Shown here piece after piece: positions 59,392-64,000 of a DNA stretch of 64,000 nucleotides. The stretch is from Banduia mediterranea. Lineage in GTDB: Bacteria > Pseudomonadota > Gammaproteobacteria > Nevskiales > Nevskiaceae. Under the pieces are notes generated by a model that was not told the DNA's origin, ran no database searches, and saw nothing but the letters and a program-made list of their open reading frames with translations. Location: positions 1-64,000 of the forward strand of contig NZ_JAVRIC010000008.1 in the NCBI RefSeq assembly GCF_031846245.1, in the 5' to 3' direction. Both the position numbers and the translations under genes were made by a program. Position 1 is the first letter of the stretch; every line of letters starts with the position of its first letter.

Positions 59392-59523
59392 TCAGCCCAT
59401 ATACGCCTGACCGCCATCCACGCCGATGCTTTGGCCGTCCGTCGCCAAGGCCAAGGCGATCCCCTGCCCCACGCCCTGCCCGGCGCCCGTGACCAGCGCA
59501 TGTCTGCCCGATAGTATTTCCAT
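59392..59523 (-). pseudogene. short-chain dehydrogenase gene reduced to its two ends
   Basis: The surviving 43-codon frame joins an SDR N-terminus (HALVTGAGQGVGQGIALALA, the TGxxxGxG cofactor motif) directly to an SDR C-terminus (TDGQSIGVDGGQAYMG). About 200 codons with the catalytic Ser-Tyr-Lys are missing, and the deletion is in frame. The ATG at 59523 still has an AGGAG eight bases upstream, so a tiny non-catalytic peptide may be made. It resembles the 3-hydroxybutyrate/sugar-alcohol dehydrogenase group by its ends only. Confidence 0.85.
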
Positions 59524-59611
59524 ACTGTCTGCTCCTCGTCGAAGCTGCGATTCGATGAGGCTGCGGCCCGATGGAAAGAGCGGCTTGATCCGCTTGAGGT
59601 AGGTCCGGCGG

Positions 59612-59941
59612 CTACCAGGGAATGCGGCGGGTGAGCACGTCACGAAACATCACGAAGTCGCCCATCAGGCTGTAGAACGGATGCTTGAACGTGGCCGGCC
59701 GGTTGTGCTCGAAGAAGAAATGACCGACCCAGGCGAAGCCATAGCCCACCAGCGGCAGCAGCCACAGCAGGCTCCATGCACCGCTGATCAGGGCGCCGGC
59801 CAGTATGAGGATCAGGCTTCCGGTTCCGATCACATGCAGCCGTCGGCTGGTGCGGTTGGCATGCTCGCTCAAATAGAACGGGTAGAACGCCGCGAACGAA
59901 TCGAATCCGCTGTCTGCTCTTTGCGTCGGTTTGCTGTCCAT
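59612..59941 (-). CDS. DUF962/Mpo1-like membrane protein (second copy)
   Basis: A 109-residue member of the DUF962 family, shorter than the copy at 16070. It has FYPFYLSEHANRTSRRLHVIGTG (with the conserved His of the family N-terminus), two hydrophobic helices, and the C-terminal FFFEHNRPATFKHPFYSLMGDFVMF, diagnostic of the compact bacterial form. I chose the ATG at 59941, which has GGAGG six bases upstream, over 59953. Catalysis by the yeast Mpo1 relative depends on His residues equivalent to those kept here. Confidence 0.88.
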   Translation of the reverse strand: MDSKPTQRADSGFDSFAAFYPFYLSEHANRTSRRLHVIGTGSLILILAGALISGAWSLLWLLPLVGYGFAWVGHFFFEHNRPATFKHPFYSLMGDFVMFRDVLTRRIPW

Positions 59942-60033
59942 CGAAGCCTCCATCCGATCGGCGTGCGTTGCGCCTGTTCGATACTCGAAACCAGAGCGTT
60001 CATTGTGGATGAATTGGGCGACAACGGCATTAC

Positions 60034-60113
60034 CTCGCGAAAAGACGCAAAGGCGCTAAGAAATCCTTGTTCTTTTTCCTCGCTGTGCTGGCGTCTCTGC
60101 GTCTTTGCGCGAG
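60034..60113. repeat. imperfect long inverted repeat
   Basis: The left arm 60034-60060 (CTCGCGAAAAGACGCAAAGG...) and the right arm 60088-60113 (...GCGTCTTTGCGCGAG) are near-complementary over about 26 bases, with a T-rich centre. This form is often dispersed between genes in proteobacteria. It lies in the 348-bp gene-free region 59942-60289, which otherwise shows nothing recognisable. Confidence 0.6.
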
Positions 60114-60289
60114 ACAACGCCTTTCGCGCTCACCGAGCCAAATACTCGTCCGACGGATAGGTTTCACGGCGACTGGAACTATGCCATCGCGCCAGATCGT
60201 CCAGTCGATCGTGGCAGGAAATCGTCCGCAAAGTTGTCAAAGTAATTTTCTGACGATTCCTGAGCCCGGGGCTTACCTCACTGAGTTAC

Positions 60290-60787
60290 ATGTCCACTCA
60301 GATTCAGTTGATCAAGAGTCCAGCCATACTGATGCCGGTCGTCGATCGGCTCGACCTCCCCAACAACGAAGACTACGTCGCCGGATTCGATGGCGAGCAC
60401 GGCGCTGCCGAGCAAGGGGGCCCAGGATCAGCTCGCACGCAAGCTGATCGACGAAAGTGCCCAGTACGAGCTCGCGCTCAAGTCCGCGCAAACCCTGTAT
60501 GAACGGGCGCTGGACGGTTATGACCAGATCGCTGTCAGCTCGGGCGGCGACTACAACAACATCAGCACCGTCAGAGCGAGGCGACCCCGCCGGTGAAACC
60601 CACCAAACCCAAGCCCTTGCTGAATCTGGCGGCGGCGCTGGTGCTTGGTGGCTTGTTCGGGCTGATTGGCCCGATGGTCTACGAGTTCTTCTTTCGGCGC
60701 GTACGTTGCCGCGACGATTTCGATCGTGATTTCGGGGTGCCGGTACTCGTCGAGTTCGGGCCCCATCCCACGGGAGCAAGCGCCTGA
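60290..60787 (+). pseudogene. broken Wzz/EpsF-type chain-length determinant gene
   Basis: Pieces of a polysaccharide co-polymerase are strung over two frames. STQIQLIKSPAILMPVVDRLDL is the N-terminal periplasmic start. The coiled-coil end QLARKLIDESAQYELALKSAQT and YERALDGYDQIAV begin near 60390 in another frame. The C-terminal transmembrane part KPTKPKPLLNLAAALVLGGLFGL and DFGVPVLVEF follows after a frameshift near 60570. The middle third is deleted. Only the ends of a 400-500-residue protein remain, so it is inactive. No other exopolysaccharide genes are nearby. Confidence 0.7.
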
Positions 60788-60915
60788 TGAGTACCGCCAT
60801 GGCCAGTGGTCCCAATGCCAGGGGGAACGGCCATGCCGCAGGCGATTCATTGTGCAGGATGCCGCTCGCGGCATGGCTGTTAGTCGACCATGGCGCCAGC
60901 GCGGGCGCCGACGCG

Positions 60916-62085
60916 TCAGGAGGCGCCCGGGATGCTCTGGATATCGTCCGGCAACGGTTCGATACTGTCCCATTGCTTGCAACTGGGGCATTGCCAGAAC
61001 AGGAATCGCGGCGTCAGCCCGCAACTGCGGCAGCGGTAGCTGGGTGCAGCCTTCATCGAATTCTCGATCGCGGAGCGCAGGACCCGCACCGGTTCACCCA
61101 GATCTTCGACCTCTTGCAACAAGGCATGCAGGCCGCTCCAGCTGGGCTGACGCGACATGCGGTCCGCCAGGAACTGTGCGGCGTCCTCGCCGCTTTCGCG
61201 CATCAATTTGGCCAGCGTCACGGACGGCAGGGCGGTCGGATAGTCCTTTTCCGCTTCCTTGAGGTAGCCGCGCAGGCCGCGCAGATCGTCGGCCTTGCGA
61301 TAGGCGCGTTCGATGCCCGGCATCACCTCGCGAAAGAAACGCAGGTCCTGATCCGGGACACGTTGATAGGCCGCGATCGCGCCGGCCTGATCGTCGAGCG
61401 CTTCCCGCGCCCCGCCCAGCACCAGGCTGGCGCGCACGCTGCCCCTGGATTCGGACAGCGCCTGCTCCGCGAGACGTTCCGCTTGCCTGAAGTCGCCATC
61501 GGCCTTGGCCAGATCGGCCAGTTCGCAGTGATAGTGCGCAATGACCGGCCGCAGGGATTCGCCGCGCACGGCCTGCAGGCGTTGCGCGGCGACGATCGCC
61601 TTGTCCCAATCGTGTTCCTGCTCGTAGATGCCGACCAAGGCGGTCAGGCACTCGGCCTGGAACAGGCCTTCGTCGACGAGCGCGCCGAACAGCTTCTCGG
61701 CGTGATCGAGCAAACCGGCCTTCTGATAGTCATGAGCCAGCTCCAGACGAGCGCGGTATGCGAATTCAGCAGCCAGCCCTCCCTGCGCCAGAACGTTCTG
61801 ATGCAGCCTCAGAGCGCGGTCCACCTCGCCCCGTCTGCGGAACAGGCTGCCCAGGGTAAGGTGCAGGTCCGCAGTCTGGTCCGTGACCTCTATGGCCTGG
61901 ATCAGGGTGGTCATCGAAGTGTCGGCGTCATCGGTACCTGCGGCATCGAGGCCGGCGAGGTAATCGGAGGGCTTATCGACAGCCGCGCCGGGTGCGCCTT
62001 GCTGAATATGTCGGCGCGCGACGGTCCAGCCCAGCGCGAACCCGATGGGCAGCAACAGGACGACCAGACCGAAGCCTTCAAACAT
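60916..62085 (-). CDS. lapB: lipopolysaccharide assembly protein LapB
   Basis: LapB (YciM) is an inner-membrane TPR protein that presents LpxC to FtsH and so limits LPS synthesis. The 389-residue protein has an N-terminal membrane anchor (GLVVLLLPIGFALGWTVA) and about nine TPR-type repeats from residue 60 to 340. The C-terminal rubredoxin-type metal site is CRSCGLTPRFLFWQCPSCKQWDS. ftsH, its partner, is also in this window. It follows lapA by 54 bp in the rpsA-ihfB-lapA-lapB order. Confidence 0.96.
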   Translation of the reverse strand: MFEGFGLVVLLLPIGFALGWTVARRHIQQGAPGAAVDKPSDYLAGLDAAGTDDADTSMTTLIQAIEVTDQTADLHLTLGSLFRRRGEVDRALRLHQNVLAQGGLAAEFAYRARLELAHDYQKAGLLDHAEKLFGALVDEGLFQAECLTALVGIYEQEHDWDKAIVAAQRLQAVRGESLRPVIAHYHCELADLAKADGDFRQAERLAEQALSESRGSVRASLVLGGAREALDDQAGAIAAYQRVPDQDLRFFREVMPGIERAYRKADDLRGLRGYLKEAEKDYPTALPSVTLAKLMRESGEDAAQFLADRMSRQPSWSGLHALLQEVEDLGEPVRVLRSAIENSMKAAPSYRCRSCGLTPRFLFWQCPSCKQWDSIEPLPDDIQSIPGAS

Positions 62086-62139
62086 GGATGTTGAACTGAA
62101 TGTCGGTTTGATGCCGCGCCTGCGCAGAAGACCTGAGGA

Positions 62140-62457
62140 TCAAGGGCCTTCCTTGATCGGCAGTTCCCGCAGCGAACGCAGTTCCGAATCGCTGTCCTTG
62201 AGCTTGCGCTTCAGGCGGCGGTTTTCGTTTTTGAGCTCGAAAATGCGCCCCCCGCAGATGATCAGGCTAAGCAGGATGGAACCGCCCATCACGCCCAGCA
62301 GCAGCCAGATGAGGCCAATTGAAACCGTGCCCGCGAGATAGTCGAATTGTACGGTCTGTGCGTTGAAGTAACCGATCGAAACGCCCAGCGCGAGCACCAC
62401 CAGAAACAGGATGATCAGCAGAATCCGGCCGAACGAGCCTGTGCGCTTGCCGCTCAC
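62140..62457 (-). CDS. lapA: LapA family inner-membrane protein
   Basis: LapA (YciS) is a small partner of LapB in LPS assembly. The 105-residue protein has two transmembrane helices ([20 protein letters not shown] and [20 protein letters not shown]) separated by [12 protein letters not shown], a family hallmark. A charged coiled coil ([19 protein letters not shown]) follows. Its ATG overlaps the ihfB stop by four bases. Length and topology are typical. Confidence 0.94.
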   Translation of the reverse strand: MSGKRTGSFGRILLIILFLVVLALGVSIGYFNAQTVQFDYLAGTVSIGLIWLLLGVMGGSILLSLIICGGRIFELKNENRRLKRKLKDSDSELRSLRELPIKEGP

Positions 62458-62756
62458 CCGGTAATCTCGGTGCCGGCGCGCTGATTGACGCGTTCGCGCA
62501 ATTCCTTGCCGGGTTTGAAATGCGGGACGTACTTTGCGGAAATCGTGACGGCGTCCCCGGTCTTCGGATTGCGGCCGACACGCGCCGGACGATGATGCAG
62601 CGAGAAACTGCCGAATCCACGTATTTCGACACGGTCCTGACGGGCCAGAGCGAGACTGACCTCATCCAGTATCAGCTTGACGGCCAGCTCGACATCCTTG
62701 TGCATCAAGTGCGTCTGGCGGATGGCGAGCTTGTCGATCAGTTCGGATTTGGTCAT
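62454..62756 (-). CDS. ihfB: integration host factor subunit beta
   Basis: IHF-beta pairs with IHF-alpha to bend DNA at specific sites. The 100-residue HU-fold protein has [41 protein letters not shown] with the minor-groove intercalating proline arm, and [15 protein letters not shown]. It lies downstream of rpsA, as in E. coli. The RGFGSF and GRNPKTG elements are intact. The gap to rpsA holds a strong terminator, so it probably also has its own promoter. Confidence 0.97.
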   Translation of the reverse strand: MTKSELIDKLAIRQTHLMHKDVELAVKLILDEVSLALARQDRVEIRGFGSFSLHHRPARVGRNPKTGDAVTISAKYVPHFKPGKELRERVNQRAGTEITG

Positions 62757-62813
62757 CGGTGCGTCTCGGAATTCGGGGACGGATTCGGGAGCGATATCAA
62801 GGCAACGATAGTC

Positions 62814-62844
62814 AAAAAAAAAGGGCCGCGCAAGCGCGGCCCTT
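62814..62844 (-). terminator. Rho-independent terminator after rpsA
   Basis: An 11-bp palindrome, AAGGGCCGCGC / GCGCGGCCCTT (62821-62831 with 62834-62844), is followed on the minus strand by T residues down to 62814. It lies 35 bp past the rpsA stop. Confidence 0.92.
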
Positions 62845-62878
62845 GATTTTCCCCTTTGTTTTTGAAGGGATAGACAGA

Positions 62879-64000
<1,122 letters not shown>

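Overview
The window is high-GC, densely packed bacterial chromosome that reads as a gammaproteobacterium. The rpsA-ihfB-lapA-lapB block, the secG/tRNA-Leu/tRNA-fMet/rimP-nusA-infB-rbfA-truB-rpsO-pnp block, zipA next to ligA, gluQ and lapAB all point that way. PhaR and a polyhydroxybutyrate-depolymerase-like lipoprotein suggest a storage-polymer (PHA) metabolising organism. A Nevskiales/Solimonadaceae- or Xanthomonadales-like lineage is my inference; no rRNA is present to test it.

Layout. 1-370: window edge with the tail of a dead IS256-type transposase. 458-5262 (minus): rluB, scpB, scpA, trpS, a site-2-type protease and a YciO protein. 5329-6453 (plus): yciB, yciI, bolA. 6411-15378 (minus): mscS-type channel, an unknown membrane protein, then ligA-zipA-smc, each overlapping the next by 4 bp. 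15538-19856: queF, a DUF962 protein, an AraC-like protein, a HAD phosphatase (minus), gluQ and phaR. 19857-20628: a gene-free stretch holding two tandem, paralogous small-RNA genes. 20629-41182 (minus): a long housekeeping run from pnp back through ftsH, greA and carB to carA, with a four-helix-bundle (23S rRNA IVS-type) gene wedged between carA and carB.

41570-53171 (plus) is a cobalamin locus. A B12 riboswitch precedes btuB, two tandem btuM-like genes, cobO, cobB, cbiB, cobD, a fused cobQ-cobU reading frame, cobT, cobC and cobS. Together they take up corrinoid and carry out adenosylation, amidation, nucleotide-loop assembly and final phosphatase steps. No corrin-ring genes are in view. 53260-57089 holds the PHB-depolymerase-like lipoprotein and a persulfide/sulfur module (TauE/SafE exporter, ETHE1-type dioxygenase, CsoR-family repressor, two YeeE/YedE halves) with a clear shared operator. 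57302-60787 is a scrap zone: a deleted transposase, a broken acyl-CoA dehydrogenase, panB, a GNAT protein, an SDR gene reduced to its two ends, a second DUF962 gene and a broken Wzz/EpsF-type gene. The window closes with lapB, lapA, ihfB and the 3' part of rpsA.

The most interesting signal is at 19324-20544. Two tandem sRNA genes share a 43-nt core (41 of 43 identical) with an anti-Shine-Dalgarno motif, each with its own near-consensus promoter and terminator. The phaR promoter and both sRNA promoters carry the same TGC-N3-GCA dyad in the same register with the -10 box. This suggests a PhaR-controlled sRNA pair tied to PHA metabolism. That link is inference and testable.
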